The position numbers and the translations under genes are program-made. A DNA stretch of 64,000 bases, taken from the NCBI RefSeq assembly GCF_009734445.1, contig NZ_CP046457.1, positions 868,001-932,000 on the forward strand, written 5' to 3'. Source of the stretch: Candidatus Syntrophocurvum alkaliphilum (GTDB taxonomy: Bacteria > Bacillota > Syntrophomonadia > Syntrophomonadales > Syntrophomonadaceae). The notes below the pieces were generated by a model. The model saw only the letters and a list, made by a program, of their open reading frames with translations, was not told where the DNA came from and did no database searches. This document shows, piece after piece, positions 36,167 to 44,882 of this stretch. Every line of letters starts with the position of its first letter. Position 1 is the first letter of the stretch.

Positions 36167-36738
36167 TAATCTTCAAAGCCTTCTTCTTCATCATCTCCTG
36201 GAACCTTATCAAACCAAGTATCAGCTCCGGTAAAAGAAGTACTATCTTCATCAGCAGTATGTTTCCACTCACCATCATGAGTTCTTGGCATAAAGGTTAA
36301 TTTAAGTTGAGGGGTTTTGTGTTCAACATTATCTTTTTTGGTAGAGTAATCCTCGGCCATAGGTTGAGCTATTCCTTTTAAAAGCCATATATATCTGTAC
36401 TTACCATTGGATTTTTGGCTTTTAAAACCTAGGGCAATATGGGGTGCTACATCACTAGATTTTTCAATCAAGACTCCTTCTTCTATGGTATTTCCACCTA
36501 GTTCGGCTCTAATGTTTAATGGTAAATCTGCAGTTTCAATTTCTACATCAATTTTTCCTAAAGCTGAAACAGACTCCCAAAGTTGATCATCAGCATATAA
36601 TTCTTGGGTGTTTACTGTGGGGCTTATAGTAGCATTAATTGCTCCAATTAACGGTGTTGGTGTTTCATATATAAGTGAGTCTTTACTATCTTCAGTTAAA
36701 ATTGCATAATGTAAATTTTTTAATCCAACTTGAGCCAT
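36166..36738 (-). CDS. Major tail protein, phi13 type
   Basis: The protein has 190 residues. It begins MAQVGLKNLHYAILTED and contains YADDQLWESVSALGKIDVEIE, AELGG and PHIALGFKSQKSNGKYRYIWLLKG, typical of the phi13-family major tail proteins that form the tube of long non-contractile tails. The C-terminus is acidic (DDEEEGFED). It stops 1 base into the G gene start. Confidence 0.88.
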   Translation of the reverse strand: MAQVGLKNLHYAILTEDSKDSLIYETPTPLIGAINATISPTVNTQELYADDQLWESVSALGKIDVEIETADLPLNIRAELGGNTIEEGVLIEKSSDVAPHIALGFKSQKSNGKYRYIWLLKGIAQPMAEDYSTKKDNVEHKTPQLKLTFMPRTHDGEWKHTADEDSTSFTGADTWFDKVPGDDEEEGFED

Positions 36739-36740
36739 TA

Positions 36741-37070
36741 CTATTCCTCCTTTTCAATTCTATATCTCATCACTTTGTGATAGATTTTTAAGTCGTTTTC
36801 ATATAGGTCGTTAAAACTTATCTTAATAAATCCAGCTTGTTGCATAAGGTTATGAACATTATCTACTAGGTCTGTATAATCTGAATTAGACCAGATATCT
36901 AACTGGATATACTGACCGGTAATTCTTTCTTCATCATCAGCATGTTGTTCTGCTTTATCTAGATAGGTAAAAAATGTGATATAGGTATTAGCTTTTCCTT
37001 TGTATGTTTGGAAAGTTACTGGTACTTCTAAATTAGAAAGGGCTGTTAGGATAGTTTTATTAATACTCAT
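36741..37070 (-). CDS. Tail terminator/completion protein, putative
   Basis: The protein has 109 residues and the pattern VPVTFQTYKGKANTYITFFTYL and YIQLDIWSNSDYTDLVDNV, common in the DUF3168-like neck proteins. It lies between the HK97 gp10-like gene and the major tail gene, the usual place of the tail terminator. Confidence 0.7.
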   Translation of the reverse strand: MSINKTILTALSNLEVPVTFQTYKGKANTYITFFTYLDKAEQHADDEERITGQYIQLDIWSNSDYTDLVDNVHNLMQQAGFIKISFNDLYENDLKIYHKVMRYRIEKEE

Positions 37071-37438
37071 ATCCCTAAGCCTCTTTTTAGTTCATATTTT
37101 ATTGTGTTAACAGCATCTCTTTTGGATTTTTCATAACCTCTACCCATAAAGGGGTTAGCTTTCATTTTTACTGTGCCATATTCTATGAATTTGCTATAAA
37201 ATACTTTATTGCCTGGCCCAACTAACACATGTTTTGCACCATCTTTAGTTCTAATACCTGAGGTAGAAATACTTCTTTTAAGTGTTCCTGTTCTAGTGGG
37301 TGCTTCACTTTTTATCGCCTCTTCTACAACATTACCAGCTTTTCTTAAGGCTGAATTTTCAATTCTCTTAGCTTTATCTCCTAACTTTTGCACTTCATCT
37401 AGTAGTTCTTGCATACCTACTAGCTCCATCTTAACCAC
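37067..37438 (-). CDS. HK97 gp10-like neck protein
   Basis: The protein has 123 residues, with IKSEAPTRTGTLKRSIS, VGPGNKVFYSKFIEYGT and ANPFMGRGYEKSK, the signature of the HK97-gp10 family of head-tail joining proteins. The gene overlaps its downstream neighbour by 4 bases and the upstream one by 8. Confidence 0.88.
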   Translation of the reverse strand: MVKMELVGMQELLDEVQKLGDKAKRIENSALRKAGNVVEEAIKSEAPTRTGTLKRSISTSGIRTKDGAKHVLVGPGNKVFYSKFIEYGTVKMKANPFMGRGYEKSKRDAVNTIKYELKRGLGI

Positions 37439-37757
37439 TTACACCCACCTCCTGTGCTCTAATCTCTATATACTTGTTTTGATATTTGATATTATCAATT
37501 GCTATTATGTTGTACTGTTTATCTTTAAAGATAATTCTCATACTGTTATCTATTCCAGTAATATAGCGGATAGTAAATTCAACTGTATTTTCAGCTTGAA
37601 CTGCTGCAGCCGCATAGTATTCTCTACCCCTAAGATTTGAAACTGCTGCCCATACTGTTTTGAAGTCTTTTAAAGTTTCTTCCTCAAAGCCATTAAGATT
37701 GGTGGTTATGATAGGTTTTTGCAAAGTAATCCGGTGTCTTAGTTCTCCTATCTCCAT
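37431..37757 (-). CDS. Head closure / head-tail adaptor protein (SPP1 gp16-like)
   Basis: The protein has 108 residues. It begins MEIGELRHRITLQKP and has TVWAAVSNLRGREYYAA and YITGIDNSMRIIFKDKQYNI, the typical layout of phage head-tail adaptors that close the capsid after packaging. Confidence 0.85.
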   Translation of the reverse strand: MEIGELRHRITLQKPIITTNLNGFEEETLKDFKTVWAAVSNLRGREYYAAAAVQAENTVEFTIRYITGIDNSMRIIFKDKQYNIIAIDNIKYQNKYIEIRAQEVGVSG

Positions 37758-37761
37758 TTAA

Positions 37762-38037
37762 TCACCAGCTTTCCTTACGAAAAGGGTTTAATAATCTTTT
37801 GATAGTATCTAAGGTTTCTTTTAATCCTTCTCCTTCTCTTTTTTCATACATTGAAGCAATACTAAATAAAACAGCGCTTTTGATTAACTGTGGTACTTCT
37901 TCAAATTCGGATACAGGATATCTTAATATTCCTTCACATAGTTCAATTGAGGATTCTATTAAAGAGGTGATAAGAGCATCTTCCTCATCACCTTCCATTC
38001 TTAAATACAGTTTTACTTCTTCAAGTGAGACTATCAG
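37762..38037 (-). CDS. Head-tail connector, gp6-like, with probable CUG start
   Basis: The frame upstream of the first ATG (37998) stays open and encodes IVSLEEVKLYLRMEGDEED, the normal N-terminus of gp6-like connectors. The ATG itself lacks a ribosome site. AGGGGTGA lies 7 or so bases before CTG at 38035-38037, which precedes ATA GTC exactly where family members have ATG. So CTG is taken as start and the protein has 91 residues. It binds the portal in the connector. Confidence 0.75.
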   Translation of the reverse strand: MIVSLEEVKLYLRMEGDEEDALITSLIESSIELCEGILRYPVSEFEEVPQLIKSAVLFSIASMYEKREGEGLKETLDTIKRLLNPFRKESW

Positions 38038-38063
38038 TTTCCCTCACCCCTATCTAGTTTAGT

Positions 38064-38585
38064 TTAGTCCCCTTCAACCGTTACACTTGCTACTTCTGAT
38101 GTTACATCAGGAGCTTCTTCTGCAGTAATAACACAGTAGTAATAAATTGTTCCTTCGGTTAAATTAGTAGGTAAATCAAACACTGCTTCTGTAGCTCCTT
38201 CAATTAATGTTCCATCTTCATTAGACTCTGTGTTATTGCTATACCACTGATAAGATAATTCACTACCATTACTTACTGTTGCATCTACTGTAAGACTCTC
38301 CTCAATGCTTCCTTCTGTAACTATTACATCTTCTGGTTCTATTAGTATTGTAATTACCGGTGCTTTAGAAAACATAACTCCTGCTGATCTAAGTTTTACT
38401 AAAAGTTTATTAAAATCAGCTACTAGTCCGGCAATTGTAGTGGCCTGACTATTAGATTGATAGAGTGCTTGTGATAACTCCTCTCCATTAAACATTAGTT
38501 TACCTTGCTCTATAATGTTTAGTTCCCCACTGATGATGGTTTTTTCTCCACCTTGTTCGGTATAATTTTTCGTGTTGTATGTCAT
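38064..38585 (-). CDS. Head fibre-like protein with Ig-like domain
   Basis: The protein has 173 residues. The first 70 (YTEQGGEKTIISGELNII, ATTIAGLVADFNKLLVKLR) match the short phage head-fibre segment related to phi29 gp8.5. Residues 75-173 (LSYQWYSNNTES, ATEAVFDLP, YYYCVITAE) form an Ig-like domain. Ig-like decorations on capsids are thought to bind surfaces or glycans. It directly follows the major capsid gene. Confidence 0.75.
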   Translation of the reverse strand: MTYNTKNYTEQGGEKTIISGELNIIEQGKLMFNGEELSQALYQSNSQATTIAGLVADFNKLLVKLRSAGVMFSKAPVITILIEPEDVIVTEGSIEESLTVDATVSNGSELSYQWYSNNTESNEDGTLIEGATEAVFDLPTNLTEGTIYYYCVITAEEAPDVTSEVASVTVEGD

Positions 38586-38610
38586 GTTAGTTCCTCCTTA
38601 AAAATATAGA

Positions 38611-38632
38611 AGGCAGACTATTAAGACTGCCT
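38611..38632 (-). terminator. Weak hairpin after the capsid gene
   Basis: AGGCAG and CTGCCT (6 bp) enclose a 10-base loop, followed on the minus strand by TTCTATATTTTT. A partial terminator here would favour capsid mRNA over downstream genes. Confidence 0.5.
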
Positions 38633-38645
38633 ACCAATATTTAAT

Positions 38646-39839
38646 TTACGCTTTTTGTTGTAATACCTTAACTGCTTCAGAAAGTATTAGTTTTCCATCA
38701 AGGCGCTGCCAAGCTAGGAAACCTACTTGTCCATTAGCTGCATATAGCTCATTAAGTCTTTTAAATGTTCTACCCTGACGATCTGCAATCCAATAATAAC
38801 TTAAATCACCAAAAAGAATAGTTTTCTCACCTGCTGCCAGTGTTGGCATGTACTGTGACGTTACTACTGGGCGGTTTAAAATAGTATCTGATGTTCCAGC
38901 TACTACTGAAGGCTGCCAGATATAATTCCCTTGTCCATCTTTTAGTTTTCTAATAGCCTTAATAGTAGCATCATTAACAACAAAGGTAGCATTTTTTCTA
39001 TATGGTGCTTTAAGGCTATGATATAGATCAATTACTTCATCCATTGTTATAGCTGTAGCACTTGCTGCTGTTACTCCAACATCTGCACCACCAGCACTAT
39101 TTAAAAGTCCTGTAGGTTTACTACTTCCATCACCTAATAGAAAAGCTTCTTCTTCTGCAGCACCTATTCTTCTAGCAAACTCGGTAGCTACATAAGATTC
39201 TAAGTTAAAGAAAGCATCATGTAAGAGTTCATCAGATATCTTTAACATAGTCCCTAATTTATAGGCAGATAAGCTTACTTGAGTAAAACTATCATCACTT
39301 TCTTCAAAAGCTCCTGCTTCATCCATCCAAGCTGCACTACCATGACTTGCTACTACAGGAATTTTACGATCACCATGACTAGTATTTATAACATGGCATA
39401 GATTTCTCATTAAATTAACGTCTTCTAAAGCTTTTATTAGCTGTTGTTCATATTCATCAGGAACTAGGTAACCCCCTTCAGAATCTTCTCCGGTCTGTAA
39501 GGCGTTTTGCACAGTTGGATTAACCTTATTTCTCATAGCACCCCAAAATGCACTCTTGTATGCATCAGTTGCTCTACCGGTTTTTTCTTCTATGTTTGTA
39601 TTCGGGTTGTTTCTAATAGGGTTACTAGTGGCCTTTGATAGTTCTAATTCTATTGATGCTTGTCTTTCTAAACGCTCTATTTCTTTACCTAAACTGATTA
39701 CTTCTGCTTCCATTTTTTCATAAGTTGCAGTATCTTCTGCTGATAAGAGTTCATTCTCATTTCTTCTGGAATCTAAAAAAGCTTTGGTTTCTTCCCAAAG
39801 CTTCGCACGTTTTTCTCTTAGTTCTAATATTTTATTCAT
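38646..39839 (-). CDS. HK97-family major capsid protein
   Basis: The protein has 397 residues. The first 100 form a charged coiled-coil delta domain (ILELREKRAKLWEETKAFL), removed by the maturation protease. The rest has QTGEDSEGGYLVPDEYEQQ, the usual start of the mature protein, and the HK97 fold landmarks LGDGSSKPTGLLNSAGG and RPVVTSQYMP. Protease, portal and terminase genes lie directly upstream in standard order. Confidence 0.95.
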   Translation of the reverse strand: MNKILELREKRAKLWEETKAFLDSRRNENELLSAEDTATYEKMEAEVISLGKEIERLERQASIELELSKATSNPIRNNPNTNIEEKTGRATDAYKSAFWGAMRNKVNPTVQNALQTGEDSEGGYLVPDEYEQQLIKALEDVNLMRNLCHVINTSHGDRKIPVVASHGSAAWMDEAGAFEESDDSFTQVSLSAYKLGTMLKISDELLHDAFFNLESYVATEFARRIGAAEEEAFLLGDGSSKPTGLLNSAGGADVGVTAASATAITMDEVIDLYHSLKAPYRKNATFVVNDATIKAIRKLKDGQGNYIWQPSVVAGTSDTILNRPVVTSQYMPTLAAGEKTILFGDLSYYWIADRQGRTFKRLNELYAANGQVGFLAWQRLDGKLILSEAVKVLQQKA

Positions 39840-39854
39840 TTATAAATCCTCCAT

Positions 39855-40541
39855 TTATTTAAGTATTTCTAGCCTTTTAGCTAGGTGGTTGTAAGGCGTT
39901 CCTGTTTCTTTTGGTTCACTGGTTTTAGGTAATTTACCCATAAAGTTATTGGTTACAGTAACCTTATCAAACATAAAGCCATTCATGATTGCTTCAGGGA
40001 TAGCTTGTTCTGTGTATAAAACCTGATCACAGAATCCTAGTTCATGAGCCTTTTTAGCGCTCATCCAAGTTTCTCTATCCATCATATTTGAGATTTTATT
40101 TCTTAAAAGACCTGTTTTTTGTTCATAGGCATTGATAATACTTTCTTTTACTTCAGATAACATTTCGATCCCTTTTTTAATGTCAGCCTCCTCTCCCCAA
40201 ACTATTGTGGCCGGGTTATGAAGCATCATCATTGCAGTTGGGGACATTAAGACTTCATCTCCTGACATAGCAATTACTGAAGCAGCACTAGCAGCAATTC
40301 CATCAATCTTGACAGTAATTTTTCCTTGGTATTCTTTTAGCATAGTGTAAATCTGACTTGCTGCAAAAACATCGCCACCAGGGGAATTAATCCAAAGGGT
40401 AATATCACCATCTGCTTCTTCAAGTTCTGCTTTAAATTCTCTAGGGGATACATCATCATCAAACCAGCTTTCCTGGGCGATATATCCATCAAGATAAAGG
40501 GTTCTACCATCTTCATTTTTAACCCAATTCCAAAACTTCAA
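39855..40541 (-). CDS. ClpP-like head maturation protease
   Basis: The protein has 228 residues, S14 family. ITLWINSPGGDVFAASQIY is the oxyanion region, GIAASAASVIAMSG holds Ser 85, and MMLHNP holds His 108. It processes the scaffold/delta domain of the capsid. The start codon follows the portal stop with no gap. Confidence 0.94.
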   Translation of the reverse strand: MKFWNWVKNEDGRTLYLDGYIAQESWFDDDVSPREFKAELEEADGDITLWINSPGGDVFAASQIYTMLKEYQGKITVKIDGIAASAASVIAMSGDEVLMSPTAMMMLHNPATIVWGEEADIKKGIEMLSEVKESIINAYEQKTGLLRNKISNMMDRETWMSAKKAHELGFCDQVLYTEQAIPEAIMNGFMFDKVTVTNNFMGKLPKTSEPKETGTPYNHLAKRLEILK

Positions 40542-41762
40542 TTATTCTTCACCTCCATTTTGTTTGTTCGCATAAGCTCCAATATCCTCAAGCTTAAGCA
40601 TATTACCATTAACTGCGTAGACATCTCCGTGTTCTATGGTGTTCATGTTTTCTAGCTCTCTTACATCGTTAGGTGATAGAAAGCCATTTTGAATGCCAAT
40701 GCTGTAACCTTCCATGCGAGTTTTATAGTCACCACGCAGTAAACCTTCAACATTCAGCTTAAAGAAGTAGTCTTTCTTTTCATTTGGTGATAAAAGAGCT
40801 TTGTTTAGGACCATTTCCCATCTAGATAGCCAAGGGGTTAAGGTGTATTTCACAAACTCAATACTTTGGTTTTCTATATTGGAAAATGTAGCTCTCTCTA
40901 AGTCACCAATTAAATGTGGTGGTATCCTAAATATCCTAGCTATTTCATTAAGCTGAAATTTTCTAGTTTGTAAAAACTGAGCCTGTTCTGGTGGTATTCC
41001 AATAGGTTTAAAACTCATACCTTCTTCTAATACTGCAACTTTATGAGCATTTCCACTACCACCATAGACACTGTTCCAACTATCTCTTACTTTGGCCGGG
41101 TCTTTTAAAATGGCTGGATGTTCTAATACTCCACCGGGATTAGCTCCATTATTAAAAAATTTAGCTCCATATTCTTCAGTTGCTATTGCCATACCAATAG
41201 CATTTTTGGCCATAGCTATCGGAGAATAACCTACTAGCCCATCAAAACCTAGTCCTGGAATGTGTAGTACTTCGTAGTTTCTTAGAAGGTATTCCTGGCC
41301 TTCTTTCTTATAGCTATAGTAAATCTCACCTTTGTCACTTCTATTAACAGACATGTTATCTGGCATTAATGGGTATAGCGCAGTTATTTTTCCTCTACCA
41401 TCTCTTATTATTTGGCTGTATGCATTTCCCCATAATAAAAGATGACCCATCAGTGTTTCGCGAAACACAAATGAAGTCATCTCGGGATTAGGCTCATCAT
41501 GTAAAAGATAATATAGTGGATGGTCTAGTGCTTTTTCCTTACCTTTATCAGTTCTTTTGTAAGTATGTAAGGGTAAGGAAGCTAAGGTTTCAGCTAAGAT
41601 TCTTACACAGGCATAAACTGCAGTAGTTTGCATTGCTGTTCTTTCATTAACTAACTTACCACTTGATGTTGAACCAAATAAAAAGTTATATGTGTTGTTA
41701 AACATATTATTCTTGGGACTAGCTCGGGGGTTTAGTAATTTTGATAAAAACGGTATTATGAT
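40542..41762 (-). CDS. HK97-family phage portal protein
   Basis: The protein has about 406 residues with QTTAVYACVRILAETLASLPL, WGNAYSQI and FRIPPHLIGDL, standard portal motifs. The start is unusual: a perfect ribosome site AGGAGGTGATC (41765-41775 area) is followed by ATA ATC ATA ATA CCG with no AUG. The codon at the ideal 8-base spacing is ATC (41760-41762). A GTG at 41769-41771 is part of the ribosome site itself. The portal forms the ring at the capsid vertex and passes DNA. Confidence 0.9.
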   Translation of the reverse strand: MIIPFLSKLLNPRASPKNNMFNNTYNFLFGSTSSGKLVNERTAMQTTAVYACVRILAETLASLPLHTYKRTDKGKEKALDHPLYYLLHDEPNPEMTSFVFRETLMGHLLLWGNAYSQIIRDGRGKITALYPLMPDNMSVNRSDKGEIYYSYKKEGQEYLLRNYEVLHIPGLGFDGLVGYSPIAMAKNAIGMAIATEEYGAKFFNNGANPGGVLEHPAILKDPAKVRDSWNSVYGGSGNAHKVAVLEEGMSFKPIGIPPEQAQFLQTRKFQLNEIARIFRIPPHLIGDLERATFSNIENQSIEFVKYTLTPWLSRWEMVLNKALLSPNEKKDYFFKLNVEGLLRGDYKTRMEGYSIGIQNGFLSPNDVRELENMNTIEHGDVYAVNGNMLKLEDIGAYANKQNGGEE

Positions 41763-41767
41763 TATGA

Positions 41768-41814
41768 TCACCTCCTAAAAATAGGCATAAAAAAAGCACC
41801 TCATTCGAGATGCT
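41768..41814 (-). promoter_or_regulatory. Hairpin, U-tract and mini-ORF device before the portal gene
   Basis: AGCACCTC and GAGATGCT arms (41795-41814) form a hairpin followed by seven U. The 3' arm holds GAGGTG, 8 bases before ATG 41788. The frame is ATG CCT ATT TTT AGG AGG TGA; AGGAGGTGA is the portal ribosome site. A near copy lies at 43795-43848. Confidence 0.65.
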
Positions 41815-41952
41815 TAATTACGAGCTAACATTCATAAAGGAGCAAAACATATAGATCTACTCCTCCCGTAAATGGAATATTTGGATTAAGGCATTACCCA
41901 TGCCTTCCTACGGTAAAAATCTTTATCTAACTTCTTATTTTAAAGTTATATT

Positions 41953-42675
41953 TTAGCTACTCATTGTTATTTGTTTTGTATTAATAGAAAGTTCTAATTT
42001 AACCCTTATACACTCTTGGCATTGCATATCTTTATTTAACTCAACTACTTTCACTTCGTATGTTGCTCCGTTTTTGAGAAATCTAATAACACCTTTACTA
42101 TAGTATCTCGGTATATATCCAACATGGCTTCCCTGCTTATCAAGTATTTTGATTGCATTTTCATCATATTCATTTGTCGGTTCTAATTCTAAGCTTAATT
42201 GGTCGCCTAAATTTAAATAATTATTTTTTTCACAATTATAACCATCACAGCCTATACAATGTCTTACACCCGCAATATAAAAAACTCTTTTAACTTTACC
42301 GTTAGGTTTTTCAGGAATCGGATCAATAAATTCTAGGGTATCGATTGGTAATTTTGCACCACTTTTTTTTAATAGCTTATACTCATCAAAGTTTGTCAGG
42401 TCATATTTTGCTAAAATTTTTTCGATTCCTCTCCTTTTGCTATCAGGTAATCTACTTGAAAAGGTCGGAAATAAAGTGTCACTTTTATAAACTTTATCAA
42501 TATCATCAAAAGGTATTAATAGTTCAAACCCTTTTTCAATTGCCTTTTTCACCTCATGACCATAGGAAAATTCATATTGACTATTTTTGGATAGCTGACC
42601 CACGATAAAATTTCGTCTTGAAATAGGATCCTTCCATATTAAATAAAGGTAATCCTTTTCATTTTTCCTTGACAC
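41953..42675 (-). CDS. HipA N-subdomain-like protein fused to a HIRAN domain
   Basis: The protein has 240 residues. Residues 1-115 (LYLIWKDPISRRNFIVGQL, FELLIPFDD, FPTFSSRLPDSKRRGIEKIL) resemble the N-terminal subdomain of HipA kinases, encoded separately here as in split HipBST systems. Residues 128-235 (FYIAGVRHC, LSLELEPTNEYDENAIKIL, VGYIPRYYSKGVI) are a HIRAN domain, which binds DNA ends or damaged DNA. It starts 2 bp after the kinase gene ends, so the two are one operon. The pair sits as cargo in the phage late region. Function inferred: partner of the kinase sensing DNA. Confidence 0.72.
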   Translation of the reverse strand: MSRKNEKDYLYLIWKDPISRRNFIVGQLSKNSQYEFSYGHEVKKAIEKGFELLIPFDDIDKVYKSDTLFPTFSSRLPDSKRRGIEKILAKYDLTNFDEYKLLKKSGAKLPIDTLEFIDPIPEKPNGKVKRVFYIAGVRHCIGCDGYNCEKNNYLNLGDQLSLELEPTNEYDENAIKILDKQGSHVGYIPRYYSKGVIRFLKNGATYEVKVVELNKDMQCQECIRVKLELSINTKQITMSS

Positions 42676-42677
42676 TG

Positions 42678-43562
42678 TTATTCCTCCTTTCTAAGATTAA
42701 ACTGATGTGCCATTAAGTTAACTTTTTCAATTAAAAACTTTTTTATTAAAATTTTTCTACGTTTACTCACTATGTCAGCTGTGTATTGTTCTAATATTTC
42801 ATCTAAACTATTTTCATTAATATGATAATTTATTGTTTGTACAATATCAATAACATCATTATAGTAATTATCTCTTAAAAACCTTAGTACTTCTAGATGC
42901 GTCGGTTCCTTTTTTATATTCTTATTTATTCTAATTCTCGACGTGGATTTGGTGTCAACTAAAGACAGGAATCTTACTTTATCATTCCCAAGATAACCAT
43001 CTATTTTCGATTCTTGTATATAACAACAAAGAGACGAAGCATTATCATACAAAGGACATAAAGTATAACTTTTTCCTTTTTGTAAAATCGCCCAGTTGTT
43101 TTGATGTCTATCAGTATTACCTATCAAAAAATCAAATATAGGTATTTTAAGAAACTCCTTTTGAAAATCAAATTCTTTTAGAGAGTGTAGTATCATATCT
43201 AATGAATAGTACTCCATTTGTTCGTTATCATATAAAAGATTTGGATCATAACTGGGATAATACTTGTTAATAAATTGTATTCCTTCTCTTAAATTTTCGT
43301 TATCATTATTTATTTTATAACTTATACAGCCTATTCTAGAATTATATGAACCTAAATCCACTTTCATACATTCAATATTAATTAACTTGGCAATTTCAGA
43401 AGCTATTTTCTCAGATAAATGCTCTGTTGTATATTCTGATTTTCTAAACTTAAACAAACCTACCTCACTATTATTTGGATCGACTAACCAAATCTTTTCA
43501 CTACGACCACTACCTTCAGAAGCTCCCTCGTATTCCATCCACGAACTAAAATCTTTTATCAT
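42678..43562 (-). CDS. HipA-like serine/threonine kinase (HipT-like)
   Basis: The protein has 294 residues from ATG 43562, behind GGGG. FDFLIGNTDRHQNNWAIL is the HipA catalytic loop (Asp and Asn), and CPLYDNASSL carries the metal-binding Asp. KIWLVDPNNSEVGLFKFRKS is the nucleotide region. The N-terminal HipA subdomain is missing, and a separate neighbour supplies it. HipA-type kinases phosphorylate a host target such as a tRNA synthetase and stop growth. No HipB-like HTH antitoxin is next to it, which is unlike standard hipBA. Confidence 0.8.
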   Translation of the reverse strand: MIKDFSSWMEYEGASEGSGRSEKIWLVDPNNSEVGLFKFRKSEYTTEHLSEKIASEIAKLINIECMKVDLGSYNSRIGCISYKINNDNENLREGIQFINKYYPSYDPNLLYDNEQMEYYSLDMILHSLKEFDFQKEFLKIPIFDFLIGNTDRHQNNWAILQKGKSYTLCPLYDNASSLCCYIQESKIDGYLGNDKVRFLSLVDTKSTSRIRINKNIKKEPTHLEVLRFLRDNYYNDVIDIVQTINYHINENSLDEILEQYTADIVSKRRKILIKKFLIEKVNLMAHQFNLRKEE

Positions 43563-43577
43563 AACACCCAACCCCAA

Positions 43578-43680
43578 CTCAAATACGTACTTTGAATTAG
43601 TTTAATGTAAATATTTGTATAATGTCTAGAATAACATAAATGTATGATATTTTACAACATAATTAGCCCCTCTAACTATA
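43578..43680. other. Short gap upstream of the kinase gene
   Basis: AT-rich bases with a TTTACA/TATAAT-like pair are possible, but no promoter is certain. This must drive the kinase-HIRAN pair unless readthrough from the protease does. Confidence 0.35.
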
Positions 43681-43795
43681 AACACTTCCTTAATTTCCGC
43701 CTTCATTTCTTACAGTATCATGTGCCATAATAAGAGAACTACACCATCTATCTTTTAAGTTTACTTTTACTTAAAAAGGGTATTTTAATTATGAT
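43681..43795 (-). pseudogene. Decayed copy of the terminase 3' end joined to a portal 5' end
   Basis: Minus-strand bases near 43754-43685 encode KIDGVVL, then after a 1-base loss IMAH, TVRNEGG, a stop, and GSVYS. The intact terminase ends KIDGAVALIMALD...RNEGRSGGSVYD. Just upstream (43795-43758) is a copy of the portal start, AGGAGGTGATCATAAT followed by codons for IKIPFLSK. So a portal head and terminase tail were joined and then decayed. No product is expected. Confidence 0.85.
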
Positions 43796-43848
43796 CACCT
43801 CCTGAAAATGGGCATAAAAAAAGCACCTCTAAGTTCTTATGAGATGCT
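43795..43848 (-). promoter_or_regulatory. Second copy of the portal leader hairpin and mini-ORF
   Basis: AGCACCTC (43822-43829) and GAGATGCT (43841-43848) form the same hairpin as at 41795-41814, with a longer loop. Seven U and ATG CCC ATT TTC AGG AGG TGA follow. It now terminates the protease transcript and leads into the decayed junction. Confidence 0.65.
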
Positions 43849-43857
43849 TTATATATT

Positions 43858-44697
43858 TTATCTATTAATTAAAGTTCTTATTTTTGGCTTAAAGTCTAGT
43901 AATCTTCTACTTTTTACCGCATAACCAAGATTAATCATTAGGTTAGTTCTTGCAGTTGGAATAACAGATGTTGGAATAGTTGCAGTATGAATTTCTCCTA
44001 CTGCAGTCATCTGCGGTCCAGCATAAAGAATACCTAAGAAAAGCAGTCTAGTACCTATACTTATACCATTTGTAGTTGGATATGAACCTTGATTATATAT
44101 AAATATCGGTGAACCACTGGAACCCGGAAAACATGCCATATCAACTACAATGTCGGTTTTATTATTGTAATCAAATCTTGGATGAATAGCAGTAACCCCT
44201 CTTCTAATTATTGGTAAGTTATTCGTTTGATCCCATAAACCGTTCGGATAGCCTACCATAATAACATCTTCCAGAACAGATAATGTCTCTATTTGTTCAG
44301 AAGTTGGAATTAATGATTCGTCTAATGACATAGTAAACAAACTCTTATTATATTTCGCAATTGCATCTTCATAAATTGGTTGCATAAACATAATACATAG
44401 GTCAACGTTTATATCAGGATGAAAAGTAAATGCTTTCTCAAAATCGTAAATTACATATGAAAATTTCTCTCCATAATCTGGGTTATTTTGAGAATCCGCG
44501 ACTGTAAATACAAGCCTCCCGATTTTTGCACCTTTGACTACGTGTTTGTTTGTCACAAGTATTGGGACGTACTTATCTTCATCAAATATGTATCTAAAAG
44601 AGAACCCTGTTCCGGTACTTAGTATAATTCCTTCTTTATTTATTACTTCAATTCTAACCGTACTATGCATTAACCTTTCAGAAATTGTAAGTTTCAT
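43858..44697 (-). CDS. Trypsin-like serine protease (phage cargo)
   Basis: The protein has 279 residues. The triad is visible: VTNKHVV (His, about 52), DINVDLCIM (Asp, about 98) and FPGSSGSPIF (Ser, about 196). GYPNG and GTGFSFR support an S1/HtrA-like fold without PDZ domain. No signal peptide is present, so it acts in the cytoplasm. It lies in a cargo site between terminase and portal. Such proteases occur in bacterial defence and cell-suicide systems, but the target here is unknown. ATG follows AAAGGAG. Confidence 0.85.
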   Translation of the reverse strand: MKLTISERLMHSTVRIEVINKEGIILSTGTGFSFRYIFDEDKYVPILVTNKHVVKGAKIGRLVFTVADSQNNPDYGEKFSYVIYDFEKAFTFHPDINVDLCIMFMQPIYEDAIAKYNKSLFTMSLDESLIPTSEQIETLSVLEDVIMVGYPNGLWDQTNNLPIIRRGVTAIHPRFDYNNKTDIVVDMACFPGSSGSPIFIYNQGSYPTTNGISIGTRLLFLGILYAGPQMTAVGEIHTATIPTSVIPTARTNLMINLGYAVKSRRLLDFKPKIRTLINR

Positions 44698-44882
44698 GTA
44701 TTACTCCTTTAAGATGTTAATTTTTCTGAATATATCTAATAATGATTATAACAAAACTATACTTAGATAACTTAAGGTATACTATAAAAATTACTATTCC
44801 TATCTACCATAACACTCCCTGTCTAATGCAATAATTAGTGCTAAGGAAACGTTAATGCACTCGATATTTCTTTGTCATTTAA

